This document shows positions 24,696 through 35,703 of a stretch of 64,000 nt of DNA, piece after piece (the stretch's first letter is position 1; each line of letters starts with the position of its first letter). Source of the stretch: Prostheceraeus crozeri (Eukaryota > Platyhelminthes > Polycladida > Euryleptidae); contig CAJQUW010001105.1 in the NCBI GenBank assembly GCA_907163375.1, positions 1 through 64,000 of the forward strand. Reading direction: 5' to 3'. The notes below the pieces were generated by a model. That model did not search any database, was not told where the DNA came from, and worked only from the letters and a program-made list of their open reading frames with translations. A program made the translations under genes and the position numbers.

Positions 24696-25033
24696 TCAAA
24701 TACAATTAAGAGTGGGCGGGAATAACTTAATAAACATAGATTTCTTTGATTCCCTATCCAAACGGCCGGCACTTGGAGGCAGTTGATAAAATGGCAAGGC
24801 ACTAAAATTGCCGCCACAGCTCGAAATATGATGGCTTACTTTCATCGAAGCATAAGTTTTTGTTTTTACTTGCTCTCTGTGTACAGTCATTCTGTGTCTG
24901 AATGTGTCCTTCGTCTGTCCGATGTAATAGTTTTTGCAACGGTCACAGATCAATTTGTATATTACATTCGACGACCGGCAATCCATGTTGTGTTTGATAG
25001 TAAATGTCTTAGTTCCCCCCGGTGTTTCAAAAT
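24696..25033 (-). pseudogene. PLE2 GIY-YIG endonuclease, C-terminal part
   Basis: Reads NVIYKLICDRCKNYYIGQTK (VIY...YIG), RHRMTVHREQVKTKT and a C-terminal YQLPPSAGRLDRESKK. It is cut by the hAT element at 25,033; the preceding Cys-containing part of the domain (CQEPRCKSCSII) lies on the other side at about 28,260-28,300. Confidence 0.85.
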
Positions 25034-25690
25034 CAGGGTTGGCAATTTTGTGGGAAAAACTAGTTTTACCCACGGCAGGTGGGAAAAAGTGGTAAAAACC
25101 GGGAAAAAGTGGTAAATACCGGGAAAAACTGGTAGTAAACTGGGAAAAAGTGGTACATTATTGGGAGAACGTGGTTGATTAGAAAAAATGCCTATTATTG
25201 TTAGGTTTATGGAATGTTGTGTATATGTATGATGTCAGGAAGATAAATAGTAACGCATTAAGCATAGTTTTCATTGATAAGTATGATGAGATCATATATG
25301 TATGGTTTTATATGTATAGTTTTATCGATCGTACTTCGTATTGAGAAAAACTGCCTGATTTATATGCATGGTAAGTTCTACAAACGTGACCTTAATCAAT
25401 TCTTAGGAACTGCTCGAGTTGTCCGTCATCTATTTGATGTCTGCGTGCAGCTGTCAATCCTCTCTTAACGCATGGAAGGATAAGATTTTATGGGATTGTC
25501 AGAGACTATTAATAGCGCTGATTTCACGTTATCACCATTGGTAACTGTTGACGAGTGACGACAGTATAGTGATCGAACAGATGAACAAAATATTCATTCT
25601 GCCTGTACCTTTGCTGTTGTAAAGAAGACTGTTCGGAGAAGCTGAATATATCAGTGCTGCGTTCGTGTCAATTATACATAGAACTTGGTT

Positions 25691-27421
25691 ATGTCTGTTG
25701 GAACTGGAGGAAGACCTTCTGACCCAGTGTGGAAAGACTTTCAGACCATCGAAGAAAACGGGAGGATACGAAGTGCTAGATGCCGTTCGTGCCAAACTGA
25801 TGTTAGCGCTAAGGCAGACAGACTCAGAAAACATCTTCAGAAATGTAAAAATTCTACTACCGCCGACGTCGACCATCCTTCGCGTAGTGGTGATACGAGT
25901 AATGACAATGAATCTCTTCCCTCTAAACCGAGTGCTCAAATACACGACGATTCGGAATGTCAAGTTTTCAAAAAGAGAAGAATTCAAAGTAGCATTTCTG
26001 ATTTTGCAACACGTACATCAGAGAATATGAAAGAAAAATTGGACCAACAGGTGGCTAACTTCTTTTACGCTTGTAGTATTCCGTTTAATGTTGCGGAACA
26101 TCCCGAGTTTGTTCGTCTCACTGAAATGTTGAGACCAGGATATCAACCGCCCAAACGAAAAGCACTCTCTTCGACATTACTGGATAAGACTTACGATACC
26201 ATCACAGGAAACATCAAGAGTGAACTGGACGGGAAATATGTAACCCTCGTACAAGATGGTTGGAGCGATATCCACAATTCACCAGTGATTGCACATTGTG
26301 TTCATGACGGCAAGTCATCGTTTTTCTTGTCTTCTATTGAAGTTGGAGTCACGCGAAAGACCGGGGCTTACTGCGCTTCTTTGGCAGAAGAAGCTATTTC
26401 ACTGGCTCTCTCGAAATTCGGCTGCACTGTGATTGGCGTTGTTACGGACAATGAGAAGAAAATGCAGGTAATGAGAGACGAAATACAAGCCAAAGACAAT
26501 TCATTGTTCGTCTACGGTTGTTCATCACATCTACTCAACCTTCTCGGTCAAGATGTTTCGCCAACTGATGTGTTGAATAGAATCACAGATGTCAATAAAT
26601 TCTTCAGAAACCATCATGTCCCAAATAGTTTGCTTGAAGAGTACAAGACACAAGGAGCCGTCAAGCCTCAACTACCGGGATGTACCAGATGGAACAGTCA
26701 ATTATCCTGTATACAAACGTATATGACAAACAGACCGTTTCTACTTATGATCGTTGCTGAAAATGAAACTTTGATCGATCGTAGAATAGCGACTACAATA
26801 AATGATAACGACTTCAATCGGGAAGTGAAAAGTGTGTTCGAAAAGTTATACCCTATTTCCCGCTCGTTGGACTTCTTACAAAGCGACAACGCCAATATTG
26901 CTGATGCTTGTGAGACTTGGAATTCCCTGTATAAGTGTGATGAATTAGCAACAAACAAAGTATTTGTAAAGAAAAGGCTTGACCAAGCCATTGATTCCAC
27001 GCATATTTTAGCGAACATGTTACATCCACGCTACAACGGCCGTCAGCTTTCAGCCGAGGATCAAGAAAGGGGCAGATCCAAATTGAAGGAATTATTACCA
27101 ACGGCTTTACCTCTTATATATAAATTACATGCGCAAGACTCGCCGTTTCCCAAATCATTGTTCTCAGATGAATGTGTAAGCAACATGGATCCTATTTCCT
27201 GGTGGAAATGCCTGAAGTCGACCAGAATGGTACCCGACAACTTCTGTGATCTTGCTTTGAAAATGATGCTTCTGCCAGCCAGTTCAGCGTCAATTGAACG
27301 ACTTTTCTCCGGATTGGGGCTTGTGCAAACAAAACTCAGAAATAGAATGAGTGTGGAAAAAGCATCGAAATTGGTGTCATGTAATCGGTATTTGAGAGGA
27401 TCTTTGATAGCGGATTGTTAA
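25691..27421 (+). CDS. hAT transposase, apparently intact
   Basis: About 576 residues from the ATG at 25,691; the open frame extends two codons further up. An N-terminal BED-type zinc finger reads CRSCQ...RLRKHLQKC (residues about 30-55). A DUF659-like region has VQDGWS (first catalytic Asp, near residue 190) and VVTDNEKK (second Asp, near 250). YGCSSHLLN gives the hAT CxxH motif and CTRWNSQL the RW motif. The C-terminal dimerisation region has ASIERLFSGLG with the catalytic Glu, then KLRNRMSVEKASKLV. All expected blocks are present in one frame without stops. It would cut and paste the element. No introns are needed. Confidence 0.93.
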   Translation: MSVGTGGRPSDPVWKDFQTIEENGRIRSARCRSCQTDVSAKADRLRKHLQKCKNSTTADVDHPSRSGDTSNDNESLPSKPSAQIHDDSECQVFKKRRIQSSISDFATRTSENMKEKLDQQVANFFYACSIPFNVAEHPEFVRLTEMLRPGYQPPKRKALSSTLLDKTYDTITGNIKSELDGKYVTLVQDGWSDIHNSPVIAHCVHDGKSSFFLSSIEVGVTRKTGAYCASLAEEAISLALSKFGCTVIGVVTDNEKKMQVMRDEIQAKDNSLFVYGCSSHLLNLLGQDVSPTDVLNRITDVNKFFRNHHVPNSLLEEYKTQGAVKPQLPGCTRWNSQLSCIQTYMTNRPFLLMIVAENETLIDRRIATTINDNDFNREVKSVFEKLYPISRSLDFLQSDNANIADACETWNSLYKCDELATNKVFVKKRLDQAIDSTHILANMLHPRYNGRQLSAEDQERGRSKLKELLPTALPLIYKLHAQDSPFPKSLFSDECVSNMDPISWWKCLKSTRMVPDNFCDLALKMMLLPASSASIERLFSGLGLVQTKLRNRMSVEKASKLVSCNRYLRGSLIADC

Positions 27422-28259
27422 TCACATGTAAACAAGTAGGACTATATTTGATTATCTAGTTTTCAATTTATTACTAGCATTTAGTGTTTGAATGCATTCT
27501 TTCAAGTAGTGAAAACCTACGTCTTATGTTTTACAGTATATGACTATGGAAAATCGTTTTGTAATGGGCAAGGTTTCGTCCTGTAATTAAAGATTGATTG
27601 TGTAACTCACTTCGTTTTGCTTTTTGCATGGAAAATTGTATTAATTGATTAAGATTTGGCCCTATGTTTAACTGTAATCAAAGATTATGAATTTTCAATT
27701 AATAGCATTCTAAGTAAATCGTCAATTGAGTAGGCCTACCCATCGTTATTTCAGGTACACTATATAGCGTCATAATTCAAAGAATTGGCTTATCGTTACA
27801 CTACTTGCATATCTGCATTTTCCTCCTGAATTGCGAATGACTAATAGAATTTGAGGGAACGTGAAGCTGCGAGCTAGATGTGATATTTGCATGTATAGAG
27901 TAATATAGCATATGAGCTTATTGGCTTTAACTCAAAAAATCAATTAATAAATTTTGAATTTCGTTTTGTTTTTTTTTATTTCAAAAGTAGGACAAGTCAC
28001 CTGTAATTTTACCAATTACACAAAATTTATATGTTTTTATTTATTTATTAGTAATGTTAGAAGAGACCAAAAGAGGTAAGCCTGAACTGCATATTGATGA
28101 GAAATTGATGCACTGCATACTTCATTCATGTTTGCCTTCTTACTTAAGTTTTTCCCAATATTGACCACTTTTTCCCATTTTCACAGTTTTTCCCAGGACG
28201 GTACTTACCGGTTTTTACCACTGGTATTTACCACCACTGGGAAAAACCTGCCAACCCTG
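27422..28259. other. 3' region of the hAT element
   Basis: Non-coding, AT-rich. AATTAAAG and AATAAATT-like signals occur near 27,590 and 27,945. The last 130 bp contain the GGGAAAAA/GGTAAATACC subterminal repeats in inverted sense. Confidence 0.6.
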
Positions 28260-28847
28260 TTCAAAATACAAACGATTGCATTCCACTATTATGCTACAGC
28301 TTTTACAACGTGGTTCTTGGCATCGAGGAACACCTTTGACCGTTATGCGATTATTTCTTGCTAAAGGAGATATCAGTGTTCTCGGTTGCTTATATGCTTT
28401 CATAAATGAATAATTTCGAAATGGTTCCATTAAATTTGAAGTACTTGAAATGGGACGGATAACTTTGTTATAGACATCTGAATTGTTTTTGTTATACTCA
28501 TGTATAAAAGGCAAGACTGGTTTATGTTCTCGCTTAATATTTACTGCGCTTAAGCTATTTGCTTTTCTTATTGCATCATCTATTAAGGAAGATGGGTACT
28601 TTAAAGATATCAACCGTTCTCGTAATTCTGCGAACCGGAAATTTCTAATCTGTTCTTGATTAACAATTAATCTTATTCTACTAGGCAAATTGTATGGAAT
28701 GTTTCTTAATACATGCTGGGGGTGAGCGGAATTGAATGGGACATAGCTCATGGTATCAGTTTGTTTTCGATAAATATCCGTGCAAATAGACCCATCCACA
28801 TCAATGCGCACTGTAACGTCAAGAAAATGCAGTGATTCAGTACTCAT
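28260..28847 (-). pseudogene. PLE2 region between reverse transcriptase and endonuclease
   Basis: Starts MSTESLHFLDVTVRIDVDGS, the conserved FLD-V block after the YxDD strand, followed by TDTMSYVPFNSAHPQHVLRN and CQEPRCKSCSIIVECN, the Cys motif before GIY-YIG. The frame runs a few codons into the hAT element at its low-coordinate end. Confidence 0.85.
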
Positions 28848-28849
28848 TT

Positions 28850-29890
28850 CTTTCGTAAATTTGATCGCTGGACTTAGGTTATTAATGATATCATGAAAAT
28901 GCTCTGAATTCCCATGGTTGTTCTTCCAAATTATCCAACAATTGTCTAAGTATCTGTACCAGGAATTAATTATTTGGAAAAATGTCTTGAATTCTTTTAT
29001 ACATAGAGTCCTCTAGGTAACCCATCACCAACGTGGCATATGTGGGTGCCACCTTTGTCCCCATTGCCGTACCGGAAATTTGGATATAGTGCGTGTCCTC
29101 AAAGGAAAAGTAATTATTATCCAAGATGAGTTGAATCCCTTCCATTATAAAAGATTTTTGAAATCTACTCGGGATTTTGCTTCTGCATTTGTCAAACTAA
29201 AATTCTATGGCTGTGTAACCGAGGTCATGCGGGATGCTCGTGTATAGAGAGATAACATCAAAACTGATTAAGGTAGAATCCGTAGGAACCGATTCAGGCA
29301 AGGTATTCAAAAAAACGAGACGTGTCTCTGCAGTGGCTAGGAACCTCAGTGATAATCACCTTCAATAGTTCATCAATAAATGCACTCAATCTACTGGTCG
29401 GAGAGTAGCGACTTGAGATGATTGGGCGGAACTTTAAGTCACTTGGAGCCGTACATTTTATGCAATTATATTCATCTAGCTTTATTTTAGTAAAGTAATT
29501 ATCATGCTTGTGAAGCTTAGGTAAGCCATATAAAAATGGAGTTATTGATCTAAATTGGGTAAGAAAATTGAACTCTTTAGTTGTGAACGATTTCTTATAG
29601 AGTTTGCATAAGTTGGAAACCGTGGTAGAGATTGCATAATTGCTATTATGTTCGGCAGTTCTATAAGTAGAAGTATCAGAGAGATGCTCTTCGACGATCC
29701 TCTTTCTGTAAAATTCATAATCAAGGATCACAAACGCTCCGCCTTTATCTGCCCCATTGAAATGTAAATTTGATTTGCAACGTAGCTCTTTTAATGCCAG
29801 ATATTCATTTCTTGACAGGTTATTACATTTTACAGTAGTATTCTCACCTTCGATAAGGGCTTGGGATTGTGTTTCGATCATGCTAATCAA
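28850..29890 (-). pseudogene. PLE2 reverse transcriptase
   Basis: The 29,890-29,294 frame has GGAFVILDYEFYRKRIVEEH, TPFLYGLPKLHK and LKFRPIISSRYSPTSRLSAF. Further down, in other frames, come motif B (SGTAMGTKVAPTYATLVMG) and a catalytic strand reading WYRYLDNCWIIW. The expected motif is YxDD, and the second Asp is Asn here. The same substitution is present in the inverted piece at 31,450-32,350. Frame shifts also interrupt the core. Confidence 0.8.
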
Positions 29891-30148
29891 ATTGTCTAAT
29901 TGTAAATTTTGACCTTTGCTCGGTGTGAAATCTGACTTTTGATAATGTAAATTAAGTTCCTCTACTCTCTCCGACTGAGAGAAAAAACCTTATTCTTATT
30001 CTTATTTTTCTAACATATTCGTTGAGATCAGTTTTTAATGTAAGTATGTTTTTGCGAGGAGAAGGAGAAAATTTTCTTCCTTTTAGTAGTAGGTGTACAC
30101 AGTCTTCAGAAAGGTTCTCAGACGACATGTTGTATACAGAGACATTCT

Positions 30149-31127
30149 TTACTCTAAAAAAGATTTATTGTTATCGACGTAGGCCTCATTAAATTCATCA
30201 TGTTCTATGTCATCATTAATGTAGTTACTTCTGTTGAAATTCCTATTAAATCTTGTATTGTTTACAAAACGTCTATTATTTTCTCTGTATCTCCAGTTAC
30301 CTTGAATATTAGGCCTATATTGTCTGTATTGACCACCACGATAATAATTTTGCTGATTTCGAGGATATTGTTGGTTTCCTTGCCTACGGAGATTACTCAT
30401 AGTTATATACCTAAGTAATTTCTTGTTGGTTTGAAAGGACTTTGTAAAGGCAACAGATGTGCGTCGGACTTAAAAAATTCACTCTTTTTGGACCATATTA
30501 ATTCGCTTAGTGAACTTTCTTTACTGGTCGATTCATTCCATTTAGCAATCTTATCCTGTGCGTCAATAATATCATAGGATTGACCAATCTTTTTTGTCAT
30601 TTCAATGTCAAGTCTGTTCATAAAATCCTTTTTAACCGACGCTGTCATGCGTATGCGCTTGACTTCGTGTTCAACTTCTTTTACCATGAGTTCTTTTTGC
30701 AAATCTCTTTCTAGATTGGTTTGATTTGGGTATGGATTTTTAAAGAATTTCTTAGGTATTTTTATAACACTGTCATTTAAAGCGTCTTCATAGATTGACG
30801 CCAATGATTCATTTCTATAATATTCGTAATATGCGAATTTGCGTTGTTGTAGTTTACTGCTCCACTCAACCTCAGTTATTTCGCTAATGTTACTCCTTTC
30901 ATACTTTTGCAGCTCTGATGTAACAGTCTTAAGACCATTGTCCACTTCATCTTTCAGTGCCCTTACTAAAAGTGTTAACGAAAAAATGATTTATGGTATG
31001 CAAGAGACTTGTTAGGCCTTCAACTTAAGCTGAAATTCCATCCAATTTTCCTTCTAGACGTAATAAGTCTTCCTTCACGTTACACTCATCAGTCTTAGCT
31101 TGAGATCCCCTTGTGGGAGAAGCCATT
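30149..31127 (-). pseudogene. PLE2 N-terminal region
   Basis: Two adjacent frames: 30,945-30,403, charged and helical (ELQKYERSNISEITEVEWSS), then 30,400-30,149, rich in Arg, Asn and Tyr (RGGQYRQYRPNIQGNWRYR), like the N-terminal region of PLE1. The start region at 31,127-31,025 is in another frame. The basic tract may bind RNA; that is inference. Confidence 0.6.
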
Positions 31128-31216
31128 TGTAACCAAAAGTATGTATAAAATTAATAAAATACAAATGGAAATAATATGAATTTAAAGCCACAAGAAAATC
31201 AAAAGCCAAAATGCCC

Positions 31217-31255
31217 TGCCAATCGATTTCTACCGCTTAGCGGCTTGTCAAAGCA
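31217..31255 (-). ncRNA. Hammerhead ribozyme variant (PLE2 5' pseudo-LTR)
   Basis: Same motif as at 24,596-24,634 with identical core and stems; the only nearby difference lies just outside stem I. Ribozymes in both flanks are what a tandem pseudo-LTR arrangement predicts. Confidence 0.7.
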
Positions 31256-31449
31256 GAAATGAAGTATATTTAACTCAATAATTACAGATATCCAAATAAT
31301 TCAGAGGATATAGAAATCAAATACAATCAAAAGTATGCTGGAATAACTTAATAAACATAGATTCCTTTGATTCTTTATCCAAACGGCCGGCACTTGGAGG
31401 CAGTTGATAAAATGGCAAGGCACTAAAGTGTTGCTAATATCACTTATCA

Positions 31450-32350
31450 GTGATTATCACTGAGGTTCCTAGCCACTGCAGAGACACGTCTCGTTTTTTG
31501 AATACCTTGCCTGAATCGGTTCCTACGGATTCTACCTTAATCAGTTTTGATGTTATCTCTCTATACACGAGCATCCCGCATGACCTCTGTTACACAGCCA
31601 TAGAATTTTAGTTTGACAAATGTAGAAGCAAAATCCCGAGTAGATTTCAAAAATCTTTTATAATGGAAGGGATTCAACTCATCTTGGATAATAATTACTT
31701 TTCCTTTGAGGACACGCACTATATCCAAATTTCCGGTACGGCAATGGGGACAAAGGTGGCACCCACATATGCCACGTTGGTGATGGGTTACCTAGAGGAC
31801 TCTATGTATAAAAGAATTCAAGACATTTTTCCAAATAATTAATTCCTGGTACAGATACTTAGACAATTGTTGGATAATTTGGAAGAACACCCATGGGAAT
31901 TCAGAGCATTTTCATGATATCATTAATAACCTAAGTCCAGCGATCAAATTTACGAAAGAAATGAGTACTGAATCACTGCATTTTCTTGACGTTACAGTGC
32001 GCATTGATGTGGATGGGTCTATTTGCACGGATATTTATCGAAAACAAACTGATACCATGAGCTATGTCCCATTCAATTCCGCTCACCCCCAGCATGTATT
32101 AAGAAACATTCCATACAATTTGCCTAGTAGAATAAGATTAATTGTTAATCAAGAACAGATTAGAAATTTCCGGTTCGCAGAATTACGAGAACGGTTGATA
32201 TCTTTAAAGTACCCATCTTCCTTAATAGATGATGCAATAAGAAAAGCAAATAGCTTAAGCGCAGTAAATATTAAGCGAGAACATAAACCAGTCTTGCCTT
32301 TTATACATGAGTATAACAAAAACAATCCAGATGTCTATAACAAAGTTATT
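31450..32350 (+). mobile_element. Inverted partial copy of PLE2
   Basis: This is the reverse complement of 28,457-29,359, at about 99% identity by eye, and starts 13-22 bp beyond the PLE2 5' pseudo-LTR after a short unrelated filler. It carries the same YLDN in the catalytic strand and the same frame break near the motif. Inverted, 5'-truncated pieces attached head-to-head at the 5' end are characteristic of Penelope-like insertions. It ends abruptly at about 32,350 against PLE3 sequence. Confidence 0.9.
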
Positions 32351-32895
32351 ACACAAATGTCGAATTTCATGAAGGTGCAGTCGTTTTTGGAAGGGGTGCT
32401 TCTGAATCATTCAATTACCGCAGAGGAGTTTCGCCATTGTAGAGAATTGGTTGACAATCGTAACTGACTATTGTACTTGTCTAGGAGGTGCTTACTGACC
32501 TCTCCTATTTCGCTTTTCGCAGGATTGATTAGTCTGCAGTTGAGATTATTGTTGAATGTGTCTTTGTGGTCTTTGAATGTGATGAACGCCTCTGTAGTTG
32601 TATAACTTTCAATGCGGTTTGATAACTTCACTGATCGCTTTTGTTTCTTTGTTTATTTCTTGTAGAGTTGACTCATCTGTCTTTTTGTACGTCTTGGTAA
32701 TATTTTCTGACAGTATTTTGCAGTAGTTCTCTTTTGGCACTTCATAAATGTTCGTAGTTTTATCCGCAAATACGAAAATGTTTGTTGATTTTTGAATTTC
32801 TCTTTTGTCTTGATTCATTCTTTTCTGAAGTTTATTGTTGAATTCTTTGAATTCAATGAGTAGTAATCCCATCCCAGGCGCATGTCCAAAATGTG
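32351..32895 (-). pseudogene. PLE3 fragment: N-terminal part of a reverse transcriptase
   Basis: Minus-strand frames read GLLLIEFKEFNNKLQKRMN (32,872 downward), then ITFKDHKDTFNNNLNCRLIN and KSEIGEVSKHLLDKYNS, WRNSSAVIE, and finally, in another frame, the start of motif A (CTFMKFDIC). This is the conserved first third of the RT found in full further right at 49,132. It overlaps that copy for about 50 bp at motif A but lies on the opposite strand. Two frame breaks are visible. Confidence 0.8.
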
Positions 32896-32901
32896 CAACG
32901 A

Positions 32902-33985
32902 TGAGTCATCATGCTGACTCAACCCCCCCCCCTCTGGAGAGAGGAAGGGAGATGGCCAAGGATGTGATGGAAGGATGGGTCTGAGAGGAAGAAACTGTTC
33001 CCTACCCCCCCCTCTGGAAAGAAGGAGGGAGTTTTCCTGTGAGGCAAGGGGTGGAATCTCGGAAGGATAGAGTGAGAAAAGGTGGGTTTTGGTGGTTTTG
33101 GGATGAGAGAGGCTGGAATTCGCCATGAAGGAGGGTTCGGATGTGAAAACGGAGGTCAGATTCGGAATCTTCGTGAAATTTTGGGTTGGGAAGGATGGAA
33201 GGAGGAGTTTTCCTGTAAGGCAAGGGGTGGAATCTCTGAAAACGGCAGAGTTGGAAAAAGGCGGGTTTTGGTGGTTTTGGGATGAGAAAAGTCGTTTTTC
33301 GGCATGAAGGAAGCCTCGGATGGAAAAACGGAGGCTAGATTCGGAATCAACGTGTAATTTTGGGTTAGGAAGGATGTTTCCAGCGAAATCGGAGAGAAAA
33401 AAGTTCGAGGACGTCCCCCCCCCTCTGGACGAGACTTCCAACTTTGGTTCTAGAGATCGTAGAAAGTCGTGCAATAGCTCATTTGAAAGCTAAGAGTGAG
33501 AAAAATGTAGTGGAAAGCTCAGTTTGGCCATATTTTCCTGGGTTCAGAGAGGAAAATGGCAGGAAAACGTCAGTTGGAAAAGGCAGGTTTTGATGGTTTT
33601 GGGATGAGAAAAGTCATTTTTCGGCATGAAGGGGTGCTCGGACGGGAAAACGGAGTACAAATTCGGACTTTTTGGCCAATTTTGGGTCTAGGAACTTCTT
33701 TCTACCTCAATCGGAGAGAAAAACTTCTAACCCCCCCTCGGCAGCGATCTTCCAACTTAAGTTCTAGAGATCGTAGAAAGTCGTGCAATATCTCATTTGA
33801 AAGCTAAGAGTGAGACAAATTCAGTGGAAGAAACGGCTTGTTCATATCTGCCTTCGTATAGATGTGAGACGTCTATTGGGAAAATTTGGGAATTTTTGCG
33901 AAAATGGCTCTAGTGGGTGAGCGAAGCCTCGGAGGGGAAAACAGAGACCAGATTTGGAATCAGCGTGCCATTCTGCATCTAGAGG
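32902..33985. repeat. Left TIR of the Polinton-like element
   Basis: Inverted with respect to 47,515-49,016. It consists of about three tandem units of ~316 bp, recognisable by CTTCCAACTT(T/A) recurring at 33,434 and 33,750, each with a C-rich homopolymer tract. Open frames through it on either strand (60-219 codons) are shared with the other TIR in mirror image and are not genes. Confidence 0.85.
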
Positions 33986-34440
33986 GTGAGTTTCAAGTAA
34001 ATCGGAGAGAAAAAGTTGAAAATTTTCTTCACACTGGGTCTCCACACGGGATTTTTTCATGAAAATGTTAAATTGTAACCACCTTTGGCGATGAATAGCG
34101 GAGGATTGGAAGTGAATGAAGAGCTCGGGTTTCTTTTAGGGGCAAGACCGCACTTTGTTCTCTAGGATCATATCTTTTCAGATCTGTGGAAGGTTTCGTT
34201 TCCAAATGAGAGGATGTTAAAAATCGAGTTTTTGCGCATTTTCCAAGATTTTGGAACTTTTGAAAAAACGGCTCGGCTTTTGGTCATCGTAGAGAGTCGA
34301 GGGATGGCTTAAATGAAAGGTGGGAGCGAGAAAACGTGACTGTCAAAATTTGGAGTCAATCGGATCACTAGAACCAGAGATAGACGGGTTTAAAGTTTTT
34401 TTGATGATGGATCTTACGTCATCAGCTGATCGCCACAAAC

Positions 34441-34448
34441 TATATAAG
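34441..34448 (+). promoter_or_regulatory. TATA box of leader 1 (Polinton-like element)
   Basis: TATATAAG followed by a GC-rich start region (CGGGGAACCGAC). It lies 0.45 kb inside the left TIR end, and a donor-like GGTAGGT occurs about 50 bp downstream. It would drive rightward transcription. Confidence 0.5.
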
Positions 34449-35700
34449 CGGGGAACCGACAGAGACTTTTCATTAAGACGAGAGCGATTGTCAAGGGTAG
34501 GTCGTCTCTCTGAGCTCCGATGATAGCATCGGACATTCCAAATTTATTGCTGATAACAATCGCTGATATCAGCTAAGGCGTCAGACTTAAAGGTTAGCCA
34601 GGAGATGGCCTTCGTCTCCAGGCCATAAAAGACTCCAAAACTTTAAAGGCTTGTAACTGTGCTTCTACAAGTCCGTTTGACTTGATTCAAGAAAGATTCG
34701 ATCGCTATTGATCAGACCTATATTGACAGACTACTTATAAAATTTCATAAGTAGTGCTAAAAAGTTGAAAATTTTAAATTGACTATTTTCGGAGGTTTTC
34801 TGGGGTTTTCGACCCTGCTGAAGTCAATGAAGGTATGGTTAAGTGTGTACGAGCCAGTCTTACCATGATACAAGCGACTTTTTACTGAAAGCGAGCATGA
34901 CATGGAGAGTTTTGCTGTAATATTTCACTGACAGGGTGTTATTTCGGGACGGCGGATGATGCCGTAGTGATAAGTGTGGCAAGGGAGTGTGTCATATTTT
35001 AGACTGAAAACGCTGGGGCAACTCATGTCTCATGTTGGGCATTTGACACAGTTCTCAACGTAGCACTTTGAACGCCAATCGGTTGAGTCTTAGCTATCTT
35101 GTCATGGGTGGCCTCTAAACATCTCCATTGCAAAACGCTTGTGAATCACGGCTTGCTATCCCTCTCTACGGCTTGCTATCAAGCTGATCAAGGCAACGAC
35201 TTGGGATGTTTCCTCTTGTAAATAACTCCACCGGTTTTTATGTCAAAATCCGGGACGGAGAACGCCCCATGAGCCCTCTTAAGGGCTACCTTCTAATGCA
35301 GCTAAAGCGGTCCCAAGCCCGCCACATATCTTCGGATATGGAATGCAGAGGGGAAGAATAAATGATGAAATGGGAGGCCACCCTTGCACCACATGCAACA
35401 CACCAGACTTCTGTCTTCAGTAGTGGACAAGCTCTGAACGTTACTTTACTGTATCGCAGTCGATTGGTATACAAGTATTGAAGAAAACGTAAGTTAGTAA
35501 AGTCAGCAGAAAAACATAGGGAGACAGGTGATGTTCCAAGTATAGTTATTTCGAAGATTGAACTCAACATGATAAACCATTGATGAATAATACTACCACG
35601 AAGGGTAACAAGTCTACCGTTTATAAGAATCAACTACATGGTATCAGTAGAGACTCGTTACCTCTAAAGTATAGTTAGCAAAAAGTCGTCATGAAAAAAT
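34449..35700. other. Leader 1 region with repeated hairpins
   Basis: No convincing coding frame; the 115-codon minus frame at 35,286-35,633 has no recognisable motif. Small hairpins: CCGATGATAGCATCGG (34,517-34,532), ACGGCGGATGATGCCGT (34,949-34,965) and GCTTGCTATCAAGC (35,171-35,184). The segment around 34,940-35,080 recurs, diverged, at 36,475-36,610. Confidence 0.5.
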
Positions 35701-35703
35701 ACT

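Larger units (their letters stand above)
25034..28259 (+). mobile_element. hAT DNA transposon, complete
   Basis: Ends are CAGGGTTGGCA and its exact complement; the 8-bp duplication TTCAAAAT flanks it (25,026-25,033 and 28,260-28,267), the hAT signature. Both subterminal regions repeat GGGAAAAA and GGTAAATACC-like motifs, plausible transposase-binding sites. One long open frame encodes the transposase. Total length 3226 bp. The element is inside the PLE2 endonuclease coding region, so it is the younger of the two. Nothing in the sequence rules out activity, but transcription is not shown. Confidence 0.95.
24557..31437 (-). mobile_element. Penelope-like element PLE2, interrupted by a hAT element
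   Basis: Minus-strand order: start region near 31,127 (MASPTRGSQAKTDEC), N-terminal Arg/Asn-rich part, reverse transcriptase, GIY-YIG endonuclease ending at 24,696. The last ~260 bp (24,557-24,823) recur at 31,175-31,437 in direct orientation at about 96% identity by eye; these are the pseudo-LTRs, each with a hammerhead variant. A 3226-bp hAT element sits inside the endonuclease region. There are roughly five other frame breaks. About 3.65 kb remain once the hAT is discounted, normal for the class. Confidence 0.88.

Noticed and set aside
32815-34060. Frames of up to 219 codons in the left TIR, and similar ones at 47.5-49.0 kb
   Set aside because: They are mirror-image translations of the tandem TIR units, with proline/serine-rich low complexity and no start context.
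35286-35633. 115-codon minus-strand frame as an extra gene of the Polinton-like element
   Set aside because: No recognisable motif, no paralog in the element and no control signals of its own.
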